Below the pieces are notes generated by a model. It searched no databases and was not told the origin of the DNA. It saw only the letters and a program-made list of their open reading frames with translations. A stretch of DNA of 64,000 nt from Neckera pumila (lineage: Eukaryota > Streptophyta > Bryopsida > Hypnales > Neckeraceae), in contig OZ018413.1 in the NCBI GenBank assembly GCA_963969595.1, positions 9,724,211 through 9,788,210 on the forward strand, in the 5' to 3' direction. Position 1 is the stretch's first letter, and each line of letters opens with the position of its first letter. The position numbers were made by a program, and so were the translations under genes. This document shows positions 1 through 12,101 of this stretch, in pieces.

Positions 1-3
1 GGG

Positions 4-450
4 ATGGAGAAATCACATCATGCTGCAAAAGCAGCAAGTCAAGCACATACATAGCATGGAGGCAGCAAAGATCAAACCAGTATTGTAGTGCAACAATATC
101 AACATTGGTATCAAAATATTCAGCACAAATATGCTAGGAAGATTGTTCAACAAGTGGCAACAAATGAGTCTATCAGTGAGGATGCAATACAGGCTGAGGA
201 ATTGGTGCAATGTTGACATTGGGCGTGGGGCTCTTCTGATGCTGCAGCAAGGCTTTGTCTGTGGCATCAAGGACGGAGGTGGGTGCATAGAAAATCTGAC
301 AAGGCGAACGTTCATATAGTGCAAACTGAAGCTGCATCACAGGGGTCTCATGAAGCTGGTTCAAGTACGACCACCACCTATATCTCTAGCAATACAGAGG
401 ATAGTCAAGAGACAGTGTATGCTAAAGAGTATATTACCGATAATAGGTAG
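4..450 (+). pseudogene. Decayed coding exon of unknown function, two in-frame stops
   Basis: The frame beginning at the ATG at position 4 stays open for about 149 codons except for one TAG (after SQAHT) and one TGA (after EELVQC). No frameshift is seen. The text on both sides of each stop reads like ordinary protein: Gln-, Ala- and Ser-rich, with stretches such as VVQQYQHWYQNIQHKYAR and later VQTEAASQGSHEAGSS. TAG fits a former CAG and TGA a former CGA, both C-to-T changes. The frame ends at TAG near 448, but AATAG|GTAGTAAG there could be a 5' splice site instead, so the exon may continue elsewhere. I recognise no family. The coding interpretation rests only on frame continuity and amino-acid composition. 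The left end may be cut by the window edge. Confidence 0.4.
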
Positions 451-767
451 TAAGTTACTGCTCTACTTTCAATATATAGATGCAATCAATGTGAAATTTG
501 ATATCATGCGTACTATACATATAGACAAAACATTCATAAGTTCTATGCACAATTCCAATGACAAAATCGGGCCTAAACCCTAAACATTTCTATACTGCTC
601 AAAGCCTCTGAATACATTGGCATCATCCCACAACCTTCATTTGTTGCTACCGCCAGAATCTTCACGAAGAGGTACTTGCAGAAGCGTGGCTGTAGCGCAT
701 TCTAAATCAAGCACAGAAGCACAACACACGCTTGTCAGAAATATGAGAAATGTGTAAACCTATAAGA

Positions 768-1110
768 AGAAGGTACCCTATGAAGGAAAAGCAAAAAAAA
801 ATTCTCTAAATAGGAGAACTAGAAAAGTGCAAAATTGCAAGAAAATACATACTTTGACATTTTAATTTGTAAGAAATAGGAAAAGTAATTTAAAAAAAAC
901 TGAAAAATGACATTTGAGATGACTTCATGGTGAAGAGATTCCACCAAAAAAATGATCCTAAAACCATCTTCAATATTCAGAATTGTGTGTGCAAGGGAGC
1001 CCTCTTTGCATGGATGTAGAGGATATAAAATAAAATGTTTTTTAATGCCCCTTGGTAGAATCATGGCTTCTTACTATGGGAATGAACCATAGAAATTTTA
1101 GCTACAAATT
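768..1110 (+). repeat. Dispersed repeat, second copy at 52017-52390
   Basis: This stretch aligns along its length with 52017-52390 on the same strand. Shared landmarks are the GAAGGAAAAGC start, the AAAACCATCTTCA block, and the TTTGCA..GAGGATA..AAAATAA block. A shorter related stretch lies at about 20690-20780, just after the stop of gene copy B. No coding frame or clear ends were found. It is probably an old non-autonomous element. Confidence 0.55.
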
Positions 1111-1507
1111 TGTGCGGCAGCATTGCTGTAGTCCTATATCTGTGAGTAAACAACCGACTTATTGTATATCAAATAGAAGAAGCATATACTACGTGTAGAA
1201 GTACCATCACACATCTCACTGCACTGATTTTGCTTTGCTGAAACCATTCTCATCCTCCCATCTGCCGATAGCACTTGCTGTATTTCCATATTTTGCTCGC
1301 TCCTTGCATTAATCTAGAGAAACAAGAGCACAAACCACGTGTTAGTGTACATCCTTGCCCACTTCAAGGACAATACTACCTAAACTCATTCATGTTGCTA
1401 GGGCTCCATAGCTTAATTACCTTAAAGGCTAGAAGACTAGGTTGGTCAACAAAAAGATCATACTCATTTGGAACATGCTCCCTGTCCAATACAATGGCAA
1501 TTTCATG

Positions 1508-2851
1508 TCAAATGTGAGACATTGGCCATGACTTACCAACCTCGAAGGAAGGTAGCTCTATATTGCCAAAGTGCACCATCATCTTCACCATATCTGGAAC
1601 AGTAACTTGGTCTATGGCAATCCAATTATCTCTACCAGGACCTGCTTTGAACTTTGCGTACTGGAAATTAGCATATAAAACTTGCCGCCCAAGATGATAC
1701 TGAAAGATGATGGAATCTGTATTGACCACACACTTTGTAATGTCTTGTCCAATGACAAGCTTCTCCATCCAACCTTGGTCCATGAGATCGTTTAGTAGTT
1801 CAGCGCTGGGACTCTTGAATATGTACATGGTTGCTGTCCGATGCACCTCCTCTGTTGCTGTCATGAAGAGGTCGACTATGACATGGATTGGCAGGAACCA
1901 CTGGATATGAGTGGCCTTGCTTCCGGTCATTGCTTTCATTGTGGCCGCAAAGTCCAGAGCCAATTGGTAACGAAATGCCTCGGAGGTCTACATGTCAGGT
2001 ATTGGCCAACCAGGTTTGTCCAATGCTAGCAACAGAATTGATTCTAAATGGCCATATAATTCTATTCTTGCTGGCAATACATAGATTGCCCACAAATAGA
2101 AGGTGCCATTGTCCATCAAGTCACGATAGGATCTCTTGTTCCTAGTAGCCTCTCCCACTTCGTGATGCACCACCAATATAATGTTCAATATTGATGAAGG
2201 ATGCACCCTGTCTTCCCAAAACGATGCGTACAGGTAGTTATGGGCATACCGCGGATTGTTGTGGGGAACAACAGGATCTAATTGGATTTGGCGACGAAGA
2301 TAAGCATGCCTCACCAAGATTGCTTTTAACTTAGGTGCCTAAATAGCATTTTCAACTCTCTACCTGAATTGCTTGATCTGCGCCTTCCATGCTCCCGCAG
2401 CAGATTCTTCGCCATGTACCTAAGTGTCCCTCGCCCAAGGACCTCTAGAAGCAACTTGCAGTGTCACCCACAAATCAATCTCCAACCGCATGGGTATCCA
2501 TGCTCCATTGACATCTTGGTCGTTGAAAACCACAATGCTACAAACTTCTGGCTTTGGCACACGACTGGGCAACATTTTGCCAATTGCTCTATCAATGCAG
2601 CTACTGTCTGACAATGTGGACATGTAAACATTCAACTGCTGGCATCAAAAGTTCACAATGAAGACGCACGGGAGCTCAACTTTACGTGATAACTCATTCA
2701 ACGGCTACTTCATCGCCTTGCGGCCGCAACTACACACTTTTCTCCAACAAATGACTAGTTGCCTTCGTAAAACTGCTCTTGTAGAAGGCATCACCTCTCC
2801 CGCCAATTTGAATGTTGTGGTGTCGCCCAGTGCCAACATGTCGTCCACCAT
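1508..2851 (-). pseudogene. Decayed single-frame coding locus of unknown function, six in-frame stops
   Basis: On the minus strand, an ATG at 2851 in a good plant start context (GCCATGG) opens one frame that runs 448 codons to a TGA at 1508, with no frameshift. It is interrupted six times: TAG after GRKAMK, TGA after CVFIVNF, TAG after PWARDT, TAG after IKQFR, TAG after RVENAI, and TAG after GWPIPDM. There is no TAA. Replacing each TAG by Gln gives smooth, helix-like text, so these look like CAG-to-TAG changes. A Cys-rich stretch (CWRKVCSCGRK) lies near the N-terminus, and later sections are rich in Leu, Ile, His and Trp. An upstream minus-strand frame at 3069-2878 with several Cys pairs may be an earlier exon, but no splice pair is convincing. 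I recognise no family. A transposon-derived or plant-specific unknown protein is possible. Confidence 0.5.
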
Positions 2852-3634
2852 GGCAGCATTTTTTTGGTTTTATATTCTCAAGGGAAGATTAAAATAAGAC
2901 AAGTTTGACAGACTGCGTACAAAGTACCGCTCGTGTACTGGCAGCTAGGACAACCCGGAAACCATTGAAAAATGGCACCACTCCTTGTGCTCACGCTTTC
3001 CCTTGTTTGACCGCAAGTACAAATTGTACGCAAAGAACCCATATGACTGGCCGCACCTCTAAACTTCATAGCTTACTGTCCACGTTGTCACAGCAAGTGC
3101 CAACAACATTGTACCGATATTTTAAGCTAGGTAACATACTTGCATCTAGACTGAGGAAAATTCAAAGGGCCTTTTCATGACTCCAAATTGTTTCTAATGT
3201 TTGGAAGCCCATGTTTCACTCCAAGGCTGAGTGTTACTTTGTACTAAGGTCGGACCACCCATTTCCAACTAGGGACCAATGCCCAATCGGTAGTGCACCT
3301 ATTTCCAATCAAGGCTTGAAATGTATTTTTTACTCTTTTTTAAAGTTGGAACTAGTAAGATCATGACACAAGTCCTAAAGGATGTAGAAAGTAACAAGAA
3401 AGTAGATAGTAGGAAGCTAGTTCTTGAGTGATCGGAATTGAAAGACTCTAGAGATTGGCAATTCATTCGGAATACTTTTGGGCTCCCAAAATTCACAGAA
3501 ATTTCAGTTTTGCAAAAAAAATCTGCAATTTCAATATTTTCTATCTCCCTACACAGGAAAAATCTCCATTACAATCAACTGATCACCATCTGTGCCACAG
3601 TTGCTTAAGTGATTAGGTATAGGTGGTCCGACCT

Positions 3635-3642
3635 TATATAAG
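3635..3642 (+). promoter_or_regulatory. TATA box of gene copy A
   Basis: TATATAAG followed by AAAGCCGG. The same TATAAG(A)AAGCCGG arrangement precedes copies B (18031) and C (36878), at a similar distance from the shared leader exon. This supports a conserved core promoter. Confidence 0.6.
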
Positions 3643-3649
3643 AAAGCCG

Positions 3650-5752
3650 GTCTTCATGTGCTGACCGATAGCTCTTGCCAGACTCATGCTTGCTGCGGCT
3701 TCTCGCTATTCTCACCATCGCCTCCAATTCTCAAGCTCGCATTCAGTTTGGTATCAGATTTGCGACCACATTTGCAACTGCAGGTGAGTTTGCTTTTTAA
3801 TTTCCATTCAAATTCCACGTACCCAAATCGATTGATGCGGCGGCTTAATTAAGTGAACTAGTTTTGTGTTCCGTTCTTTGTGTACCCTGAATCTGCAGAC
3901 GGATCGATGGTGCTAGCAATGAAGTCGTGATCAATCAAGCAGCTACATTAGCTGTTTACGATCCATTGGAATTCGTGCGCTTGCTTGTATCGATGAGGTC
4001 GGTGGACTTGCAATTGGGTAGCCAGCTCGTCCAGCTGAAAATTAGTCGCGTAGTTGTGGCTGACGGGTCCTGCTTTTTGCGGCGTACTTTGTGAACTTCA
4101 ATGAGTTTCGATGTTGCCATGGTAGTCCTGTTGAAGTTTCGTCAGGTATCGTCACGAGTCGAGCTAGATGGTCATAGCATTGCGAATCCAGGTGCCGTAC
4201 TTAGATAAACGTATCTGGTAAATGCTTCGGGCCGTACGTGGAACTGAGACTCGATCACTCGGCTAGTACGTTCATGGTTTGAGCCTCCACGATGATCACT
4301 GAGTTTGCGCAAGGAAGGAATTAAACATTGTTGCGGCAGATCGTCAATACAAATCATATGTCAGAGGATGTGTCTGACTTGAAAGGTCGCTATGTGCAAT
4401 TGAAAACGAAGATGATTGTTTGGAAGTCATCTACTGTCATGGTTTGATTGCGCCTGCTTTTGGGTTGTAAGTCAATCTTGGTGAATCCTTAATTTATGAG
4501 GGGTTGGTGCTTTGCACTTAGGATCCACGCAGAGGAGAATGAGGAACAGAAGGTCGCGTAGCACTTGGCAGCAAATAACCTTCGCTTCAACCTTTGCTTC
4601 AGTATGCGCAAAGAAATGAAAAGCATGAAGATGAGGTTGATACAGGAGATGCCGAGCTCTTGATTGGCTTTTCCAATTCAGCATGGGACCAGTATGATGC
4701 TCAGCAAAAGTCGACCGCACCGTCGACGAAGTCAGAGGAGTTGCCGGAGATGGAGACCGGTAAAGAGGTGGTGGTCCGGTCTGTGAATCCGTCCCTGCAG
4801 GGCCAACATGGCGGGGAGCATGTGACTTCCCTGGCCAATTCACTTGAGGTACCTTTTCTTTTTTGTTCGTTAACCTTCCTTCTTTCTCTTTTGCGCAATG
4901 GAGGAAATGCTGTAAGTCATGATATGAAACCTAATTCTCCTGCCGTGGTGATGATAGCCCCCAGTATTGTAAAATGTAGGTCGATGGTACGACAATGTTG
5001 TTCGTTTAAGTAACTTTGTAGGATGTTGTCTTGAATTGTCTGTCCGTCTGCTGTTCGTTCACAATTTCTTTTCCCTTGGTAAACACACACACATTCTTTC
5101 ATTCGAACTTTCTATGGGGAGTCTGTAGACCATGAAGTGGAAGTTACGTACTTTCTGAGTCACAGACGTTATATATATAATTAATCTGGGATAATTATTC
5201 CATTACTGCTTGCATGATCGACCAGCGCACCCGTCCTCAGAATCTGGGATCATTGACGGACATACTCACGTGCAATTGGCAAATTGCTGTCGCTTGAGAT
5301 AGGAACGGGGTTCTGTGTTGCAGGTTAACGGAGACGTGGGAATGGAAAAACAGGGTACACAAGAGGAGCTTGAGGAAGAAGAGCCCTACATCGACCATCT
5401 TGAAGGGAGGCCACCAAGGCCTACGACGTGGCCACCGATGTCCGTGAAGGTTTCTACCTATTAGTGAGACCATGCTTGAATTGTGATGAGCCGGTGTGGT
5501 GCGGTCGGGCGATGGAGAATCCGCAATTTGACCCACAAGCTGACCACTATCGCGAAGTTGCAACAGTTGTACTTAGGGTGGGACACAAAGCCAGGTTTCA
5601 AATGGACGCTTGCAATTGACCGGACGTGCGGTGTAGAAGACTGGGTTTCAACGGACAGCATCTTGGCATCGTGGAAACCGCCAAAGAACTACGGGGAGAG
5701 CTTCGTTGCCCCACAAAAGCAAGTGAGATTTTCAGTGGATTATTTACATTGA
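3650..5752 (+). pseudogene. Copy A of the winged-helix/WRC gene family: chimeric, frameshifted pseudogene
   Basis: The promoter, the leader exon (ending CAG|GTGAGT at 3783/3784), the CTGCAG acceptor at 3898 and the first coding exon (4522-4848, ATG 4539) match copies B and C. Compared with them, the exon near 4555-4575 has about 4 extra bases, so the ATG frame soon stops at a TGA. The downstream frame (from about 4594, reading QRNEKHEDEVD) is the family frame. The next exon starts at 5324 after TTGCAG and matches the family for only about 35 bp. It then becomes unrelated sequence that reads EGFYLLVRPCLNCDEPVWCG, and after another frameshift near 5570, YLGWDTKPGFKWTL and VEDWVSTDSILASWKP, to a stop at 5752. 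The winged-helix and WRC regions are absent. The unrelated tail looks like a captured or transposon-type C-terminal domain that I cannot name. Confidence 0.65.
3907..3930 (+). other. Short upstream ORF, shortened in copy A
   Basis: ATG GTG CTA GCA ATG AAG TCG TGA gives seven residues. It sits at the same place as the 14-codon upstream ORF of copies B and C, right after the shared CTGCAG acceptor. A G-to-A difference (TGG to TGA) shortens it here. It matters only if this block is retained in the mRNA leader. Confidence 0.35.
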
Positions 5753-7735
5753 TGTGCAGAACAAGAAAGGCAAGGCCTATAAATTCTCTCATGGGAGCTT
5801 TTAAAACAAGGCACTGATGCACGTGATATTCTTGTGTGTAGTAGAAGGCAAATCTCTATGTAGAGTGAGTTGAGTTGTCAGTTGTGATTGTTTGTCCAGT
5901 TCATGAATCCTAGTTTTGAATGTGAAGCTCGTCTCTGGGGAACATAAGTTGCATACTTGGCAATAATGCAATATTTGTACAATAGTAACCATTATATTCA
6001 ACAAGAACTACAAGCTTCTTCCCTTTCAGTTCTCCATTCCAAAATGCTATACTGTGGACCTCTTAGTTCTTTTATCACAACCTCCAAAGCAATGCAAAAC
6101 CTCACACCCAAACTCATGCCCATCATAACACCCAAACGTACCAGACGTGGTCTCTCCAATTTTTTACGCACGTTGCTCACCAAAGACTTCAAGAATATTC
6201 CGCACTCACATATGCACAACGCACATTCCCGTGGCTCCTGCAATTCCTAGGTGGAAAGTACTCCACACGCATCTCATGCATTCCCTTGCCACATGCTACA
6301 TTAACAAACTGAAACTGAAAAATTAACATTCTACTAAAGAATTCACTCAAAATAGCTGAAAGCCAGGGGACAGAATGTCCTACTTTGAAGGCAAAGCAAG
6401 CATCGGGAAAACAAAACTCGAATGGTCCCAAATAGCAGTGGGTGATTAATTGAGAAGTCACGAGGTCGTTGACCGAAAAGAACATTGTCACTGAGTGTGG
6501 CCGTGGACACTCCACTGAATACTATTGCCAGGATTATCAACACTGTCAGCATCCATACAACGCCAGTGTACTCTCGGCCAAGTCAAAGAAAGATGCTTGT
6601 GATGTAGAACCCAGAAGAATGAAGCTAGATGTACGTTACACGGAGGAAGTGAGGCGAATGCACAAACCACGCACAATTATGGAGGAGGTGAGACGTTTCT
6701 GTGCATATGTAATAAATTGCTGTTAAATTTGTGAAAAAGAGTTCAATGTTGTGCCTCATCAAAAAGAGTTCAATGCATTGCCTGTGCCGTGCTTGTGAAC
6801 ATTTCCACCTTGAACTTTGTTGAATTAGAGCAAGATATGACATTCATTTTCATGAGCCCAGAATAAGAAGCTAGGTTTTCTTGAGCTCATGTTATATTTG
6901 CATGGGTGGGTGTGGCTCACATTGAAATTTCTTTCTTTCTTTTCATCCAATCCTTGGTCGGCATGTTTCCATGCGGATTTATATGACAATGGTTGCGTAC
7001 TTGGTTAGTGGAATAAATTGTGCCAGTTCTTCAATATTTTAGTGCTCGATATTCTTTTGGTGCAACAGTGGAAAAGGCGCAAGCTGTATACGATTGTTAC
7101 TTGTCAAACACAAGCTTAAGGGAGAAATCTGATGAAGCATTCAAGGTTCACAAATTAGAAGACTTTGGCGCATTTCACTTAAATATTACATGTGTAGCGC
7201 TTCGTTACAAACATTTTACAGCACGAGTCCTGATGTATGTGCCTACAAAGAACGAATCAGTAACGGATACTCCCAAGCGAGTGAGCCTCGATTCCTCACC
7301 ATCTCAATTGCCTACTGGCAATGCTCCATCTTCGCACATCCTCGCTTCTTGAGCTCGTCATATTTGGTTGCTTTGCATATAACTAATCAAGTAGAGGATA
7401 CTATTTGCATCATCAAAAGCATATATGGGCAATTTCATTAAAATGGCAATATTTATTTTAAATGGCGTTAAAATAGTTCAAGACGGCCATTCTATATCCT
7501 AGATGGTTCAGAATGACCGTTCTGAAATCTATATCTGTCCTAGATAGTGAAAAGCATACCGTCAAAGTGGCACTTGGAATCCCGCCATTTTACTGAAACT
7601 GCCCATAATATATATGTAGCTTCGTGATATTACTAACACTCAACTTGCAAATTGAAGGCCAATCCAGTGTACATGAGTAGATAAGTTGCACGGGTCACTC
7701 AGTCGTGGAGATGGATCAGGCCCAGGCTAGCAGTT
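5753..7735. other. Intergenic, no convincing gene
   Basis: Base composition is closer to genic here than in the AT-rich parts. The longest plus frame is 7020-7352 (110 codons). It begins from a non-ATG or weak start and has text such as AVYDCYLSNTSLREKSDEAF, so it could be a relic exon. A minus frame at 6552-6343 begins with a hydrophobic stretch (LTVLIILAIVFSGVSTATL) resembling a membrane segment. Neither has splice or homology support, and I call no gene. Confidence 0.3.
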
Positions 7736-7738
7736 TTA

Positions 7739-7877
7739 GGGCCTCTTCACACTATGGCCGTCCAAGTCAAGAGGCCGTGGAACTCTGTAATATGATTGGT
7801 GGAACCAACAGACCCTGCAATATGATTGGTGGAAACGACGGACTCTCGACTTGGACGACCATAGTGTGAAGAGGCCC
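7739..7877. mobile_element. PIF/Harbinger (Tourist)-like MITE with TTA target duplication
   Basis: This is a 139-bp element with terminal inverted repeats of about 35 bp carrying two mismatches. The ends read GGGCCTCTTCACACTATGG and its complement. It is flanked on both sides by TTA (7736-7738 and 7878-7880), the 3-bp duplication typical of PIF/Harbinger elements. The interior holds a direct repeat of AATATGATTGGTGGAA. There is no coding capacity. Confidence 0.8.
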
Positions 7878-7880
7878 TTA

Positions 7881-8370
7881 GTACCACGTTACGAGGTGGA
7901 AAGCCCAAACTGACCTTAAAATCTAGGGAGTACTTCTGGAAGCAACGTTGCTCCTATCAAAGCAGAGCAGAGTCCTCAACTACAGAAGTATGATTCCTTG
8001 AAAATGGTCTGCACTTCCTGATGCCTTCTGGAGCTCCGACAGTGGTGCAGTTGAATTCCCCTCATCCTAAAATGCCGGAAGCATATTTCAGGCAGAGATT
8101 GTGATAAACTGGCACTTTTGGGGGCAGTGAGGAAAAAACGGAAAAAAAAGTTTTTTTTCAAAATTTGACTGCACATTGTACAAGGTAACTATGGGAATGT
8201 GTGGAAAAAAATTCAGAAACTTTGACCACACAAATAGAAGGATTAAATAATTTTTGAAGTTGGAAGAAAATGCGTTCTTTTTTCCTTTCTTGACAAGGCC
8301 AACAAGCTTTAACTCCTCCTTGAGTGATATGTTTACACTACACATGGTTAATTTTTTTGACATTTGCATC
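7881..8370. other. AT-rich spacer with an element fragment
   Basis: Around 8150-8230 the sequence (GACTGCACATTGTACAAGG, TGTGTGGAAAAAA) resembles an inner part of the TTAA elements, for example 29310-29370. It is probably an end-less fragment. No gene is seen. Confidence 0.35.
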
Positions 8371-8716
8371 CATTAGAGGGGTTTCGAGGGCCTTGGAAGA
8401 CTGTTTCATGCCCGTTCCCTAGTCTGCCCAGATTCAATGAACGATAGTACGGGCGTGTTAGATTTTTTTTTTCAAAAAAAGTAAATAAATAAATAAAGTT
8501 TACCAAAATATCATTTTAAGCAAAAAAAAATTTGAAAATTTGAAAAAATAAAAAAATATATCCAATATCAATTTAAGCAAAAATGAAAATAATAATAATA
8601 AATAATAATAATAAAATGACGTGGTAGTCGCTATGCCATGTCAGCCAGCTTGAAACATTATTCTAGGAACGTAGAAGAACTCGCAGTCTTCCAACACTTC
8701 AAAATCTCTTGTAATG
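8371..8716. mobile_element. CATTAG-family MITE
   Basis: The left end CATTAGAGGGGTTTCGAGGG pairs imperfectly with the right end, whose complement reads CATTACAAGAGATTTTGAAG. Both arms continue into TTGGAAGACTG. The interior is A/T tracts plus a segment GACGTGG..GTCAGCCAGC that is also recognisable in the copies at 13444-13709 and 55638-55952. No ORF is present. Confidence 0.6.
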
Positions 8717-9317
8717 TTGTATCATGTAAGTTACTATCTTGCCTGAAAAGATGCAAGCCGGTCTTATTCCTGCAATTTTGCCTCCTTCCCCCTCTTAGAA
8801 AAATCTAGAGCCGTTGATATATTTTAAGAAAATTCAATCCCCCTATCCATGCTGTCGATCTATATTGCATAGAAAAACTAAAACAAAATGAGATGTGCAT
8901 ATTGAAAGAAGCCAAGCAGATCGTGCATTAGAGAAAATCTAAGGCCTTTAGAGGACCACTCCACAACCCTCCAAAGATCCAATAAACAATATTTTTACTT
9001 GATCAACTAGTTGTTTTTCCGCTATTCCCATTCACCTTCAATCCTGACGTCAAATGCTCGTCAGTGGTTGAAAATTCAAGTCAAAAGTATTTAATAATGA
9101 TTTTCTCTAATTTGAATTGAAAAAAAGATGAGAAAATCATTAAGATGTATTGAAGCACCATAACCTTGACTATTAAACACTTTCTGCTTAGATGCATCTT
9201 TTTTTCAATTCAAATTGTAGAAAAAAATACAAAGGTCCAAAAATAATTGAGCGGCTTACCATCAAGAATTTTTTTTATGACAATGTGAAAGACTTATTTT
9301 ATGAACAATTGAAGTGT

Positions 9318-9962
9318 TTGAAGATGAGAGGAGAAGATCTTTATAGAAGTAAGGTAGTGATAGATAGAACAATGCATATGGGATATGTAAATTGGATTGA
9401 GTAGGAGCTCCACCTTTCAAAATTAAGTAAAAAAAAAAAAATGTATTAAAAGCAAGATTTTGGGCCTCATTTAGGCATAATAAGACAACTTTTTTGAAAA
9501 AACTTTGGACTAATAAATGCTAGATAAAACAAGCTAAGTTTCATAAAAAAATCCTTTTATGAATTCAAGTCTCCAATCAAAAGTTATGGACAAAATTTAG
9601 ACCAAATGTTTGAAAATGTCAAAGAAAATGTCAAAGAAAATGTCCAAAAAACGTTCCTTCAAACATCTGGTCTGAATCTTGTCCATAACTTTTGATTGGA
9701 GACTTGAAATCACAAAAGGATTTTTGGTTATAAAACTTAGCTTGTTTATATAGCTTTTATTAGTCTAAAGTTTTTTCAAAAAAATTTTTTACTATGCCTA
9801 AAGTGAGGCTTAAAATTCTACTTTTAATACAATTTCTTTTTCTCACATAACTATGAGCGGAGGAGCTCCTATTGATCCTAATTTACATATTCCACATGCA
9901 TTGCTTGCCCTACTACAACCTCACTTGTATAAAGAAGTTCCTATTTTCATCTCTAAACGCAC
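9318..9962. mobile_element. Palindromic (foldback) element, family FB-2
   Basis: A large inverted repeat with arms of about 260-310 bp centres near 9640. The inner arms carry TCCAATCAAAAGTTATGGAC and its complement. Outer parts include ATGCATATGGGATATGTAAA (9372 onward) mirrored at 9880-9902. The arms also match those at 12611-12998 and 35625-36250. The plus frame at 9192-9404 falls in the left arm and flank and is not a supported gene. Confidence 0.7.
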
Positions 9963-10202
9963 AAATTCAAAAGCCACTTAAATTGATTTAAGTGGATTGG
10001 ACTGGATAATTTCATTTTTAATTGTCAATGAAAAACCTTGTTTAGTATTGGCCTTTTTTTTTTTTGAAATCCAGAGATATTCCAATAGTGAACCAAGAAC
10101 AAATGATGGTCAGCCTGTATTGGCTTTTTTATTACTTGAAAATGTATCATTCAAGTAGAATAATCACTCCATAATCATCTTTGTCCCTCAAAAATGTTTT
10201 AA

Positions 10203-11425
10203 CCTCTAAATGTTTTTGACTATGTTTTCACCAAACCGCTCCAAAATTGCCATTTCTAATACAAGTACCAAAACATTTTTGAACACATATAATCATAAGA
10301 TCTTTTATTAAGGTAGCCGATCCCTTTCTGATCACCCCTCCATTACGGTGATATAGACTGTTCTCTTTCTGTGAATTTGTGGCTCAATTCCCAAAGCAAG
10401 TGTGGCGTAATATGATTGGTTGCAATGTGGTCAATATTGTAATCAACCTTTGGTCAATTTTGCAATAAGATTATGGTCAAAAATAGAAAGGTCTATATCA
10501 CTGTTAGAGGTCTAAGAGAATCTTCTATTAAAAATTCATAGTAATTACAATTTTGGTAATAAAATTTTGGAAAAATATGTCATCCTTCCAAATTCTTTTT
10601 CTATAGACTAGAAAAAATTTTGCATTCAAAAGAAATCTGGGTTGCAAGTATGCGTAATTGCTTAAGTGATTGGAAATGGGTCAGCTTCCTTACACTAGTT
10701 TAAAAAGATGTGAAAAAAATTCAGAATTTTCCACCATGTGGGTTGCAAAATATTAACATTTGAATTGAAAAAAATCCTATTTTTGTCCCTGTGAAAATCC
10801 GAATAGCTGTCCTATTTCAGTTTATTTCAGATCATTTGGAATTGTAGAACATATAGGAAAAAATAATAAATAGGAAGAAGTAGAGAATGCCTCAAAATAC
10901 TACATTTTCAAGAATTTTGTTATGGAATTGAAAAATGCCAATCCCAACAGTTTACAATGTTGTAATACAGAATCTATACCCACTATTTTTATTTTTTTTC
11001 AAAAATATTGAAAATTGAGTTAGATAAAGGACTTCAAAGTTTTTTTTTAGAATAGAGATTCCAAAACTATCCTCAAACTAAAACTCCTCATAACTTTTGA
11101 CTTATCAATCCAAATGGAATGATTCAAAGCTTTCCAAGTATATAGAAATCTAGAAATCCAATTTTAAATTCTTGTTTTTAAAATTAAGATTTTTAAAGAA
11201 TTTTTTTGAGCTGCCCAGGCTGCCCGCTGAGGACTGAAAATTACATATTATGCGATAACTTTTTACCCATGTAGTCAAAAGTTATGAAAATTGTTGGGCC
11301 TTAAAGCTACTCCTTTTGGGCACATTTTGTGTGAAAATTTCAAATAAATTAAATGAAATTTTTATTTGTAGTAAGTTGCCCAAAATTGCTATGTAGCCAA
11401 AAAATGGTGTTTAGTCTTTTAGGGG
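10203..11425. mobile_element. TTAA-flanked element (CCCCTAAAGGACC family) with internal insertion
   Basis: The element is bounded by TTAA at 10199-10202 and 11426-11429. Its left end is CCTCTAAATG and its right end CTTTTAGGGG. The left part (CGCTCCAAAATTGCCATTTC, then AATACAAGTACC) and the right part (CCTTAAAGCTACTCC, then AGTTGCCCAAAATTGC) align with the element at 14643-15567. About 370 bp at roughly 10316-10690 are absent from that relative and appear to be a secondary insertion. There is no transposase frame. Confidence 0.65.
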
Positions 11426-12101
11426 TTAAAGGAGGAATTTTGCACATGCTACAAATAAAAGAAAACATTCAGGGCAGCATAACTTTTGATCCAGGTATTC
11501 CGGGCACCTAATCAAAAGAAAAAATTCCATTCCTAATAAGGGGGTACATATTTACATCTTTTGTCAAAAAATCATGAACATCCGACCAAAATTGACTTCA
11601 TAGGAACCTACCTTGATTTTTAATTATCCACTCAATGAACAATTGGTCTTTAGGAGGTAATAAAATATTATAACTTAGCATTTAAAATTAAAGACCATAA
11701 ACTATAGAGACACAAATTCTATAAAAGTATATTACATTCTATATTACATTCTACTTACTATTATAAACCTACAAGAATATATCTAATTTAAATTTCATAT
11801 AATAATTTGTAGTTATTTTTAAATATTTATGACAAATAATTTTGAGATTTTATTTTTTTCCGTTAGATAAATGTGAAAACAAGAAACACCTGTATGATTC
11901 CACCTATAAAAGCTTTCCATTTTCAATTCCTAAAGGTCAATGCATTCAAAGAGTGGTTGTATTTGGTCAAACTTATAATTTTCAAAGTTTCAATTTTTGA
12001 TGTTGAATTAAATTTACACATTGAAGCCTAAATATGAGATTATCTTTCAACTCCATTTCAAAACTTTGAAATTTTTTTTAAAAATAAATTCTTATGATTT
12101 A

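Noticed and set aside
1508..2851. Reassignment of TAG as a sense codon
   Set aside because: The complete gene copy C (574 codons) and the small gene at 44014 contain no internal TAG, and TAG-broken frames also contain TGA. Mutation of CAG and CGA explains the pattern better.
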